Below, piece after piece: positions 35,275 through 44,600 of a DNA stretch of 64,000 nt. Positions within the stretch are counted from its first letter, which is position 1, and each line of letters starts with the position of its first letter. The stretch is from Phycisphaerales bacterium (GTDB lineage Bacteria; Planctomycetota; Phycisphaerae; UBA1845): the NCBI GenBank assembly GCA_020639115.1, contig JACKHG010000019.1:7153-71152 (forward strand), given 5' to 3'. The position numbers and the translations under genes were made by a program. Below the pieces are notes generated by a model, which saw only the letters and a program-made list of their open reading frames with translations, searched no databases and was not told the origin of the DNA.

Positions 35275-36277
35275 CGAGGCCGTCGCTGCGCTGCGGCCGA
35301 AGTGGGAACGCCTGAACAACCTCGTGGACCAGCTCCACCACAGCGGGGCGGCCGGCCTCGGCGGCGCCCAGGTCCGCGAACTGATCTTCCTCTACCGTGA
35401 GGCGAGCGCCGACCTGGCGCGCCTCCGCGCCCTCGATGCCGAGCCCGGCGTCATCCGCGAACTCAATCGCACCGTCGTGCGCGCCCACGGGCAGGTGTAT
35501 GGTCGGCGCCGGCGGTCGCACACGTCGCTGCGCGACTTCTTCCTGCGCGATTTCCCGCGCCTCTTCCGCCGGCGCTGGCCGTTCACCGCGGTCAGCCTCG
35601 CGATCTTCCTCGCCTTCACCGGCCTCGGCTACTTCAGCGTCCAGTCCAACCCCTCCGTCGTGGCCGACATCCTCGGCGGCGCAGAGTGGGAATTCCGCGG
35701 CGAGAAAACCGGTTCTGGTTTCCGCGAACGCTTCGAACAGACACCCTCGCCCGTCCTCTCCAGCGCCGTGACCACCAACAACATCGTCGTGGCCCTGTCC
35801 GCCTTCGCACTCGGCGTCACCTTTGCAGCCGGTACGGTCTACGTGCTGGTCGTCAACGGGACCATGCTCGGCGGGTTCGCCGGGGCCTACGCCCAGAACC
35901 ACGCAGCCGGCGACTTCTGGGCGACCGTCCTGGTCCACGGCGGACTCGAACTGTCTGCGATCATTATCGCCGGCGGCGCCGGCCTGCTCATGGGCTACGC
36001 GCTCTGGTGCCCGGGCCGACGCACCCGCCTGCGGGCGCTGCGCGACCACGCCCGCGAAGGCGCCCAGATCGCCCTCGGACTCATCCCCGCATTCCTCGTC
36101 GCCGGATTTTTCGAGGGATTCATCACGCCCAGCACGCTGCTTTCCCCCGCGGTCAAGCTGGCGCTGGGTCTGTCGGCCATGTTGGTTTTCTGGCTCTATC
36201 TCGCCGTCGCCGGCCGCGGCCCCGACATGGCGCCAACCGACGACCAAGACAACGCCACCCCCGCGCTGCTGCGCTGA
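35264..36277 (+). CDS. SpoIIM/DUF95-family membrane protein
   Basis: The product has 337 residues: a helical cytoplasmic N-terminus of ~100 residues (LVDQLHHSGAAGLGGAQVRELIFLYREASADLARLR), then five to six helices. NNIVVALSAFALGVTFAAGTVYVLVVNGTMLGGF and the VLVHGGLELSAIIIAGGAGLLMG stretch, with HG-x-x-E, are the conserved core of the SpoIIM superfamily. It is not evidence of sporulation: this version travels with RDD, MoxR and DUF58 proteins in non-spore-formers. It ends 24 bp before the convergent DUF58 gene. Confidence 0.87.
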   Translation: MTPDEAVAALRPKWERLNNLVDQLHHSGAAGLGGAQVRELIFLYREASADLARLRALDAEPGVIRELNRTVVRAHGQVYGRRRRSHTSLRDFFLRDFPRLFRRRWPFTAVSLAIFLAFTGLGYFSVQSNPSVVADILGGAEWEFRGEKTGSGFRERFEQTPSPVLSSAVTTNNIVVALSAFALGVTFAAGTVYVLVVNGTMLGGFAGAYAQNHAAGDFWATVLVHGGLELSAIIIAGGAGLLMGYALWCPGRRTRLRALRDHAREGAQIALGLIPAFLVAGFFEGFITPSTLLSPAVKLALGLSAMLVFWLYLAVAGRGPDMAPTDDQDNATPALLR

Positions 36278-36300
36278 AACGTCCACCCGCACGCCTTTAC

Positions 36301-37638
36301 TCAGAAGCGCCCGCTCCGCTTCAGATCCAGGTAGCGGCTGAGCACCGCCGGCGTGAGCCCCCGCGGATCCACGTCCAGCACGTCCACGCCGCTGTGCCGC
36401 ATCCGCTCGAGCGCGTCGCGCCGCCGCTCGAGCGACTGCAACGCGACGGCGGTCACGTAGCAGTCACCAGCCGCCTGCGGCTGCTGCTGGGCGAGCCGCT
36501 CGACCTCGCCGTTCCGCAACGTCACGCACAACGCCCGGTGCCGCCGGGCAAAGTGCGCCGTATGCGCCAACAATGCCGCCGAAGCCGCACGATCGATCAC
36601 GTCCGTGAACACGATGATCAGCGAACGCTTGCGCTGGCGCAGAGCCAGAAAGCGGCACGCCCGATCGTAGTTCGGCTCGCGCAACCGCGCCTCGATCCGG
36701 TACAGCGCCTCGTTCATCCGGCGCAGCACGCCCTGGCCCCGCATCGGCGGAACGTACGCCTCGATCTCGTCGCTGAAACCCAGCAGCCCGATCGAATCAC
36801 CCTGCTTCATCGCGGCGTACGTCAGCAGAATCGTCGCGTTGATCGCGTGATCCAGACGCGAAACCTGGTCCGCCTGCGTCGTCATCAGCCGCCCGCAGTC
36901 CAGCATGATCAGGATGTTCTGGCTCCGCTCGACGCCGTACTCACGCACGATCAGCTTGCTGCGCCGCGCCGTGGCCTTCCACGCAATGTCCCCCGGGTCG
37001 TCGCCCGGAATGTACTCGCGCAGACCGTCGAACTGCGCCCCCTTGCCCCGCTCGAACGTGCGCACCACCCCCAGCTCCTGCAGCCGGTGGCGCTGCAGCG
37101 CCATCTCGTAGTGCCGCAGATTCTGCACGTTGGGATATACCTTGACGTCGTGCTCGAGCCGCAGACGATACTGCCGCAGCCCCAGCCCCAGCACCGTGCC
37201 CAGGCGCAGATGCACGTCCCCGAACCGGTACTGACCGCGCCGCGTCGGCCGCACCTCGTAGCGCAGCTCCGCCCGCGAACGCGGCCGCAGCACGCCGTCC
37301 ACCACCGCGCGACTCCGCCGCATCCCCTCGGGAACGTCGTCCGTCAACGCAAACGCCATGACGCGCTCGCTCGCGTTGCGCACGTCCCACCCGACCACGT
37401 TCTTCGCGTTCAGCGACAGGAACGGCGGCATGATCCGCTTGACCTCGAACGCGCGGCTGCCCGGCGAAATCAGCAGGTCCACCGCCCACACGACGCAGAT
37501 CACGACGTCCAGCGCGAAGCCCAGCGCCAGCCCGCCGCTGCTGCGCCACAGCAACATCACCGGCGCGGGCAGCAGCAGCAGAATCAGCAGACGCCGCGTC
37601 GGCAGAACGTGCGGGTGGGATGGCGCGAAGTCCGTCAT
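36301..37638 (-). CDS. DUF58 (vWA-like) protein of the MoxR cluster
   Basis: The product has 445 residues. Two N-terminal helices (about 16-55) are followed by a beta-rich domain and then the DUF58 signature FDGLREYIPGDDPGDIAWKATARRSKLIVREYG. A von Willebrand A-like fold follows, with ILIMLDCGRLM, GDSIGLLGFSD and SLIIVFTD at the metal-site positions. ATG 37638 overlaps the moxR stop (ATGA). MoxR-family ATPases with DUF58 partners act as chaperone or metal-insertion machines. The client here is unknown. Confidence 0.9.
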   Translation of the reverse strand: MTDFAPSHPHVLPTRRLLILLLLPAPVMLLWRSSGGLALGFALDVVICVVWAVDLLISPGSRAFEVKRIMPPFLSLNAKNVVGWDVRNASERVMAFALTDDVPEGMRRSRAVVDGVLRPRSRAELRYEVRPTRRGQYRFGDVHLRLGTVLGLGLRQYRLRLEHDVKVYPNVQNLRHYEMALQRHRLQELGVVRTFERGKGAQFDGLREYIPGDDPGDIAWKATARRSKLIVREYGVERSQNILIMLDCGRLMTTQADQVSRLDHAINATILLTYAAMKQGDSIGLLGFSDEIEAYVPPMRGQGVLRRMNEALYRIEARLREPNYDRACRFLALRQRKRSLIIVFTDVIDRAASAALLAHTAHFARRHRALCVTLRNGEVERLAQQQPQAAGDCYVTAVALQSLERRRDALERMRHSGVDVLDVDPRGLTPAVLSRYLDLKRSGRF

Positions 37639-38597
37639 GTGAGCCGGGGAACCTCCACCTGCGCGAGCACCTGCGTGATCGCCGCGTCGGTCGTCAGCCC
37701 CTCGATCTCCGCCTCGGGCTGCAGCAGCAGACGGTGCCGCAGCACCGGCTGGGCCACGTCGCGAACGTCGTCCGGTGTCACGAAGTCACGCCCGCGCAGC
37801 AGCGCCGTCGCCCGCGCCGCCTGGAACATGATCACGCCCGCCCGCGGACTCGCCCCCAGCGCCAACGCATGGAAGCCCCGCGTCGCCCGCACCACCGCCG
37901 TGATGTACTGGATCACCGGCTGGGCCACGGTGAGTGTCCGCACCGCCGCCCGCGCCTCCGCCAGCGCCTGCGGATCGGTGCACGGCTCGATCCCGAACGT
38001 CTCCGGCCGCGCCGCGTCGAACCCCTGCTGGTAGCGGTGGAGAATCTCCTGCTCGTCCGCTTCCGCCGGGTAACCGACCCGCGACTTGAACATGAAGCGG
38101 TCGAGCTGCGCCTCTGGCAGCGGATACGTGCCCTCGTACTCGATCGGGTTCTGCGTGGCCAACGCGGTGAAGATCGGGCTCAGCGCGTGCGTCTCCCCGT
38201 CGATCGAAACCTGCACGTCCTGCATCGCCTCGAGCAGCGCCGATTGCGTTTTCGCCGGGGCCCGGTTGATCTCGTCCGCCAGCAGCAGGTCGCAGAACAC
38301 CGGCCCGGGCCGGAACTCGAACGCAGCCTGCTCGCTGCGGTACACGTTGACGCCCAGCAGGTCCGCCGGCATCACGTCCGGTGTGAACTGCACCCGCCGG
38401 AATCGCCCCCGCAGCGTCAGCGCGATCGCCCGCACCAGCAGCGTCTTGGCCGTCCCCGGCGGCCCCTCCAGCAGCACGTGCCCGCCCGCGAGCAGCGCCA
38501 CCACGACCTCGTCGAGCAGCGCATCCTGCCCGATAATCACTTTCCCAAGTTCACGCCTCACGCTGCGCGCCAACTCGACGACGCGATCCAGTTCCAT
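37635..38597 (-). CDS. MoxR-family AAA+ ATPase
   Basis: The product has 320 residues from ATG 38597; the TTG six bases upstream is less likely. Walker A is GPPGTAKT (about 46-53), Walker B is LLLADEIN, sensor 1 is ATQNP in FTALATQNPIEYEGTYPLPEAQLDRF, and ASPRAGVIMFQAARATALLRGRDFVTPDDV forms the lid. All catalytic motifs are intact. It overlaps the upstream DUF4350 gene by 47 bp, a long overlap. It probably remodels or loads a DUF58-bound client. Confidence 0.93.
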   Translation of the reverse strand: MELDRVVELARSVRRELGKVIIGQDALLDEVVVALLAGGHVLLEGPPGTAKTLLVRAIALTLRGRFRRVQFTPDVMPADLLGVNVYRSEQAAFEFRPGPVFCDLLLADEINRAPAKTQSALLEAMQDVQVSIDGETHALSPIFTALATQNPIEYEGTYPLPEAQLDRFMFKSRVGYPAEADEQEILHRYQQGFDAARPETFGIEPCTDPQALAEARAAVRTLTVAQPVIQYITAVVRATRGFHALALGASPRAGVIMFQAARATALLRGRDFVTPDDVRDVAQPVLRHRLLLQPEAEIEGLTTDAAITQVLAQVEVPRLT

Positions 38598-39864
38598 GCT
38601 CAACGGCCTCCACTGCGGTGTTCAACCGGCGCACCAGCTCCAGGAGCGTCGCGTCCGGCAGTCGGGATTGATGTACTTGTTGCGCCGCCGCCTGCACGGC
38701 CCGCGCCGCCTCCGCGTGCCCCTGCCGCGCAAGCTGATCGCTGATCTCCCCATCGGTGCAGTTCACCGGCAGGTGCAATGCGCGGCGCAGCCGGTCGCGG
38801 TCGTGCCGCCAGATCGTCGCCAGCGCCACGTCGCCCGCCCGCGCCTGGTGCAACAGGCGGCCGGCTGCCGCGGTGAACTCCCCCTGCGTGCGCCGCACCC
38901 GCCGCACCAGACCCTCCGGACGGCCGAAGTGCCGCCCGGCTGCGTAAAGGCCGAGCGCGCTCACCACCGCCACCTGCAGCACCGTCCAGCCCCAGCGCTC
39001 GTCCCAGAGCAACGCGAGCATCGCCATCCACGGACGCTCGTTATAGGGAAAGCCCTGGTGGTACTCGTCCACCGCGATCACCGCGTCCGCATCGCCGTCG
39101 GCCAGCGCCGTCGCCAGGTCCGCAAGCCAGATCGGGTCGTCCGCCTCGCGAAGGCCCGCATTGGTCAACGCGTAAATGTCCGCCAGCGCGAACACCCATC
39201 CCTCCCCGTATTCCGCCGCGAACGCCACGAGCCCGTCCTCGTCGGCCAGCAGAGGCGTAATCGGCAGATCCGCCTCCGGCCACGACAGGGGCGCGTCCGG
39301 GTCAAAGCGGTGCGCGGTCCCGACCCGAACCGCCGCAACGTCCGGCAGCCACGCCCGCCCGCCGTCCGCGGCCGGATGGAGATCGACGAATTCCCTCTTG
39401 GCGTCGCCCGCCTTCGCCGCGCGTTCCGCGAAGCGGAACCAGTCGACGGTTTCGACACAGTCGTCAGCATTGTCCATGACGCGGCAGTCTGGCCCGTATT
39501 CCTCCAACGTCCGCGGCGCCACCAGCAGGCGATGCCCGTCCGCTACCCACGACTTCAGCGTCTGGGCCTCGTGCGGGTGCAGACATTTCACCGGCTCGAG
39601 CAACACCAGCGCATCGATGTCCGCGAGCGTATCGGTGTCGATCGGCCGGCGCAGCCGGATCGCGGAATACCTCAGCTTGTTCAGCGTCAGGTACGCGGCC
39701 TTCGTCCCGTAGGGCTCGTTGAAAAATGTCGATGGCTGGGCGGCGGCGCTCCCCGTGCGCGCCGGCGGCAGCAGCAGCCAGCTCACCGCCGCAATCGCGC
39801 CGGCTGCGGCGAGCATCATCACCAGCAGGCGCAGGTCACGCCTGGTCTCGGGGCTCAACTTCAC
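38551..39864 (-). CDS. DUF4350-domain membrane protein
   Basis: The product has 437 residues from GTG 39864 (GGAG upstream). One N-terminal helix (about 13-32) is followed by the DUF4350 sensor-like domain (STFFNEPYGTKAAYLTLNKL, then LVLLEPVKCLHPHEAQTLKSWVADGHRLLVA), a second helix near 300 (LQVAVVSALGLYAAGRHFG) and a cytoplasmic helical tail. This is the standard third member of the MoxR/DUF58/DUF4350/DUF4129 set. Both ends overlap neighbouring genes (29 bp upstream, 47 bp downstream), so translation is probably coupled. Confidence 0.83.
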   Translation of the reverse strand: MKLSPETRRDLRLLVMMLAAAGAIAAVSWLLLPPARTGSAAAQPSTFFNEPYGTKAAYLTLNKLRYSAIRLRRPIDTDTLADIDALVLLEPVKCLHPHEAQTLKSWVADGHRLLVAPRTLEEYGPDCRVMDNADDCVETVDWFRFAERAAKAGDAKREFVDLHPAADGGRAWLPDVAAVRVGTAHRFDPDAPLSWPEADLPITPLLADEDGLVAFAAEYGEGWVFALADIYALTNAGLREADDPIWLADLATALADGDADAVIAVDEYHQGFPYNERPWMAMLALLWDERWGWTVLQVAVVSALGLYAAGRHFGRPEGLVRRVRRTQGEFTAAAGRLLHQARAGDVALATIWRHDRDRLRRALHLPVNCTDGEISDQLARQGHAEAARAVQAAAQQVHQSRLPDATLLELVRRLNTAVEAVEHGTGSRRRVGAQREA

Positions 39865-40609
39865 GTCGCAGCGTCTCCAGCGTATCGGCCACGCTTCGGC
39901 AGGCGCTTTCCGTCGCCGGCCGGTTGCCGTACACCACGTTTTCGAATGCTGTCGTCAATTCCTCGAAGGACTCGCGCACCGCCCGCCGCGGCGTCAGCTC
40001 CAGCGCGTAATCATGGTTGGTCTTGGATTGCACGAACCGCACGAGATTCTGCCGGTCGAGCCACAGAATCGCAGCCACGTAGTACCAGCGGATCGCCGTC
40101 GCCCAGTCGCCTTCGGCAAACGCCGCTTGGGCGCGGGCCAGCGCGCCGCCGTACTCCAGCTCCGCGACGCCGTACACCGCGCAATCCGCCGCCGCGCGGC
40201 GCGCGCCGCGAACGCCTCCGCCTCCGCCGAATTGCTTGTAAATCGTGTAGGCCAGGTGAACCAGGATCGCCACGAGCACCAGCACCAACCAGGTCACGAT
40301 GAAGTAAAACACACCCGGCGGCAAATCGTGCAACCAGTCACGCACCGCCCGCAACAGGCCGAGGAAATGCGCCCACACCCACGTCAGCCAACTCTCCGTC
40401 GAGGCCTCGCCCCGGTTGAACTCGCGCGCCGCCAGCACCTCCTGCACCGCGGCACGCACCTCGCCGGGCGCCGGTCGCTCGGGACCCGCCGGCGCCGCGC
40501 TCGCTCCGAGCGCGACCGCCAGCAACCCGACGAGCAGGCTCATGATCCGGGTTGATCCAGTCCGCCGTGCCATCCGCGTAGGGCGTTCACAATCCACGTG
40601 TAGCGTCAT
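39836..40609 (-). CDS. DUF4129-type membrane protein
   Basis: The product has 257 residues from ATG 40609, preferred for its AGGGGGT Shine-Dalgarno; ATG 40573 would give a tighter signal peptide and ATG 40636 is also open. A signal-like helix ends near ASAAPA. It is followed by a short periplasmic segment with WLTWVWAHFLGLLRAVRDWLHDL, a central helix (VFYFIVTWLVLVLVAILVHLAY) and the DUF4129 region with ADCAVYG... and WATAIRWYYVAAILWLDRQNLVRF, which is TPR-like. It completes the MoxR cluster. Confidence 0.8.
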   Translation of the reverse strand: MTLHVDCERPTRMARRTGSTRIMSLLVGLLAVALGASAAPAGPERPAPGEVRAAVQEVLAAREFNRGEASTESWLTWVWAHFLGLLRAVRDWLHDLPPGVFYFIVTWLVLVLVAILVHLAYTIYKQFGGGGGVRGARRAAADCAVYGVAELEYGGALARAQAAFAEGDWATAIRWYYVAAILWLDRQNLVRFVQSKTNHDYALELTPRRAVRESFEELTTAFENVVYGNRPATESACRSVADTLETLRREVEPRDQA

Positions 40610-40658
40610 GACCCCCTGAGTCCGCGCAATAAACATGGGCCGATCCGCTACAGATGGA

Positions 40659-40672
40659 TAGAGCTTGCTCTA
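40659..40672 (-). terminator. short perfect palindrome at a gene end (TAGAGC/GCTCTA)
   Basis: TAGAGC-TT-GCTCTA forms a 6-bp hairpin that overlaps the stop codon of the gene at 40670. The same sequence occurs just after another minus-strand gene at 58824-58839. No T-run follows. A termination or mRNA-end role is inferred only from the repeated position. Confidence 0.4.
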
Positions 40673-41491
40673 GGCCATCGAGACCTCGGGCCCGCCTTGC
40701 ACCGACTCCGCCAGGCGCTCGAGATCGAACGCCTCCTTGCGCACCCGCAAATCATAGTACAGCAGGATGAGCGGCGCCGTCTGCACCGGGAGGATGATCG
40801 CTTCCACGATGAGCAGAATGGCCTGGTAGATAAAAGCTGGCAGCGGCAGGTAGGCGAATATCGCGGCCGCGCCGAAAGTGATGGCCCAGCCGATTATCGC
40901 CAGCACCAGCGCCAGCAGAAACCCCTTGCCGAGATTGTCCCGCATCAACTCACGCGACCGTCCCATGGCTGTCGATCCGCTCAGCCGCTCCAGAATCACG
41001 ACCGGTGCGACCACCATGAACCACAGCGAGAAGATGACGCCCGGCACGATGAGGAGCATGAATCCGATCACGACGACGATGCCGACGAGGAATTGCGTCC
41101 CCAGCAACGGGAGAATGCACTTCTTCGCGCGGCCAAAAGCGCTGCCCGCCTCGACGGGCTCCCCCAGCACGGCGCCGGAGATGGCGAACGTCAGCGCCGC
41201 CTGCACGAGCGGCAACACCACCACGAGGAACACCAGGCGGCCAAGGACGTTGGCAATTTCCTGCCCGGCCGATACCGTGGGCGCCGCAAACGGGTTGTCC
41301 GGCGACACGGCCTCCGCCGCACCGGAACCCATGCCGACCAGCATCATGTAAAGGGCGTACGGAACGTACGCGATCAGCGCGATCACCATGAAGGGCACGA
41401 AGTGCGTCTTGTACATGCGGAACGTCGCGTCGAGGATGTCCCCAATCCCCATCGGACGCAGCAGAACCGGTGTTGCGGCAGTGTCGGACAT
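40670..41491 (-). CDS. polytopic membrane protein, GPDP-membrane-domain-like
   Basis: The product has 273 residues from ATG 41491, with a GAGGAG Shine-Dalgarno. It opens with LLRPMGIGDILDATFRMYKTHF, the amphipathic start typical of the glycerophosphodiester-phosphodiesterase membrane domain/DUF7544-like family. About six helices follow, with GVIFSLWFMVVAPVVILERLSG and SRELMRDNLGKGFLLAL between them. No catalytic motif is visible. It lies 60 bp upstream of, and in line with, the DUF4129 gene and may be its co-transcribed partner. Confidence 0.75.
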   Translation of the reverse strand: MSDTAATPVLLRPMGIGDILDATFRMYKTHFVPFMVIALIAYVPYALYMMLVGMGSGAAEAVSPDNPFAAPTVSAGQEIANVLGRLVFLVVVLPLVQAALTFAISGAVLGEPVEAGSAFGRAKKCILPLLGTQFLVGIVVVIGFMLLIVPGVIFSLWFMVVAPVVILERLSGSTAMGRSRELMRDNLGKGFLLALVLAIIGWAITFGAAAIFAYLPLPAFIYQAILLIVEAIILPVQTAPLILLYYDLRVRKEAFDLERLAESVQGGPEVSMA

Positions 41492-41636
41492 GACGTCAAT
41501 CTCCTCGCATCAGGACCGAAGTTGATGACGCCCGCAATCTAACCGAATTGTCCACGCCTCCGCCACTATCTCTTGGAAATTATCCATTTCCGCAGGACGC
41601 GGCAGGCTCGACCACCAGCGCCCACCCGCCAACCGC

Positions 41637-44600
41637 CTAGGGCACGCTCGCGGGATCCCCGTTGACGAAGTACATCTGCACCGCCACGTCGTCCGGGAAA
41701 TCATTCACCAGGTCGATAAAGGTGTCCTGCCGCAGCACCGTGCCCGTCGGATCCCAGCGCAGCTCCACCTTGGGATACACCAGCAGGCTGCCCTTGTGGC
41801 TGATGCTCGCCCGGTCCGTCGGCGCCTGCGCCACCGGCGCACCGACTGCCGCCACGCCCGCCGAACGCTCCGGCGGCACGCCGCCCGTCACGTCCGCCCG
41901 AATCACGCCGGCCTGCGTGCCCATCCCCGCCAGATTCGACCCGAACGCGTCCCGCGCTCCGCCCGAACCGAAGTGAACCTGCGTTGCCACCACGCCCACC
42001 AGCGCAGCCGCCTCACTGATCGTGTCCCGCGGATCCCCGCCGAGCGGCACGCCGTCCACCGGGTCATAGTCCACGTCGCAGACCTGGCTCGCCAGCCCGT
42101 CGATCTGCGCCTTGCCCTTGCTCGTCTGCAGGTTGCCGACCAGCAGGTGATTGGGATTGCCATACTGGCTGAACCATGCGCTGTCCCAGCAGGTTACGCA
42201 CCGATCCAGCCCGGTCAGCTTGGTCTCGTTCTCGTTCCACACGGTGAAGCTGGCCTTCGTCGTCACCGGGCCAGCCGTCTCCTGCCGCACATCCACGGTC
42301 AGGGGCATCAACGTCAGGTCGCTGTCGAAACCCGAACCGCAGTTGAGTCCCAGCGGCTGGCTGCCCGTCGCGTAAAAATCCAACAGCAACAGGTCGTAAC
42401 CGTTGTCGTACTCCACGCCGTCCAGCCCCAGCACGCCCGGCGTACCCGTCACCGCACCGTTCGCGACCCCGCTCACCACGCGAAACGCGTAACTTGCGTA
42501 TTCCCAGGAGGTCCCCCGCTCGTAATTCACCACCGTCGCCCCGCCCGTCAGGTGATTCCACCGGATCTCCTCACCCTCCGCGTTCACCGCCCACGCGAGT
42601 ATGAACCCGCGCAGCACCCGGTCACCCGAACCGTCCGCCGCCGGCTGACCCGGTGGGGGACCCGGCATCAGAATCGTGAAGGGCGGCACGTCCACGCCGC
42701 CGCGACCCGTCGCCGCCGACCAGTACGTCGGCTGATTCGCCGTCAGTGAAATCCCCACATCAACCCAGTTCCACGTCGCCTCCGCCGGCGCTCCCCGCAC
42801 CACTGTGATCGTCGCCGGCTCATAGGCCACCGTGGCGAATCCGCTCGGATCCAGCGCAAAGCCCTCCGCCAGGTCACCGGCGCTCGCGCTCGCCGCGAGG
42901 CTCACCTGCCCGAGCCCGGTCGCCACGAACTGCAGCGTCGCCAGCACCACGCTGCCGCCCGACACGGCGCTGGGAAAGGCCAGCGCCGCCAGCCCGTCAC
43001 CGTCGCTCGCCGGTGCCGCGATCCACGCCGGCCCGACCGCCGGCATCCCGACCGGCTGAAGCAGCGCCGGCGCGTCGATCGTCACGTCCAGCCCCCAGCC
43101 CAGCACCGCGGGCGCGATATCGGCCACGACGTCCACGCTGAACACGTCCCCGTAGTCCACCGTCGTCGCCGAGGGCACGAACCGCACCGTCACGTCCGCC
43201 CCCGGACCCGCCACCCGCGCCGCCGCACGCGTCGGCGGCCCGTACTCCTGGAACAACGCATACCACGCCTGGTAATCCTCCAGCGTCACGCACCCGTCGA
43301 AATCCAGGTCAGCCGCCGACAGGTACGCCACGTCGCCCGCACACGAGCCGTACGCCGCCAGAAACGCGTCGAAGTCCGCGTTGTCGATCACGCCGTTGCT
43401 GTCCACGTCGCCGCCGCCGATCGGAATAACCCGCGTCCCCAACTCCGGAATCGATCCGCCCTCGTTGATCAGCGTCTCGAAGTACAGCTTGCACCCGTCG
43501 GTCAGCAGCGTCGCCCCCGGCCGGATGATCAGCACCTTCACGTACGCCGCCTCGTCGCAATCCGCCGTGCCGTCCTGCTGGTTGTCGAACTCGTCGACGA
43601 TCCGCACCGTCGCGTTCGTGCCGATCTCCACCACGCCGAACGCGAAGTTGCTGTTGAACCCGCTCAGGTCCAGCGGACCGCGATCCTCCGACGCGTTCTC
43701 GATCTGCCGTTCGCCTCGTGCCGCTACCCCCGACATCGTCAGCGTGCCGTCCTCCCACGAATAACTGGACGGGTTCGTGCTCTGGTTCTGAAAACTCCCG
43801 CCGACCGCGACCTTGCCGGTCACTTCGACGGTTGCGGAAGTCTCAATCGAAAAATCACCACCGGACATGACCGTCGCGTCCGGCGCCACGTTCAGCACCG
43901 GTGGCGTCAGCCCGCGCGTCGCCCCCGAACTGAGGCTCACGTTCCCCGTCGCCGCGGCCTGCGCCGAGTTCTGCACCGAGAGCGCACCGTCGTCGATGAC
44001 CGCAATCGATCCCGCCGTCGCCTGGCTGCTGCCGCGCACGTTCAGCACCGGCGGCGTGAGCCCCCGGGCCGCCGCGAACACGACCGCGTTCCCCACCGTG
44101 ACCGCGCCGCTCGCCGCCAGCGATCCGTCCTCGCTCACGTCCACCTGCCCGCTGTCCGCAACGTCGATCGTCCCCGCCGTCAGTTCGCCTTCGCCCCTGA
44201 CGTTGAGCACCGGCGGCGTGAGCCCCCGCGTCACGAAGCTCTGCGTGTCGTGCACCACCACGGCGCCGCTGACATTGAGTTTCGCCATACCGACCACGTT
44301 GACCTGCCCGTCGCCGCCGACCTCCATCCCGCCCGCACCAACCGTCGTGTCCTCCGTGATGTTCAGCACCGGCGGCGTCAGCCCCCGCGCCGCGTCCGCA
44401 CGCCCGACCGCTTCGTACAACACCGTGATCTGCCCGATGTCCGTCGTCGTCTCCGCCCCCAGGTTCATCGTGCCGCTGTTGATCCGCACCTCGGGTACCT
44501 GCAGAAAACCCGTCGTGGCCACGTCCGGATCAAACACGCCCCCGTCGATGAACACGCTGCCCGTCAGCAGCAGCGCCCACGCGCTGCGCATCGTCATCTG

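Noticed and set aside
35264..36277. Evidence for sporulation from a SpoIIM-family gene
   Set aside because: This family member travels with RDD, MoxR and DUF58 genes in non-spore-formers, and no other sporulation gene is present.
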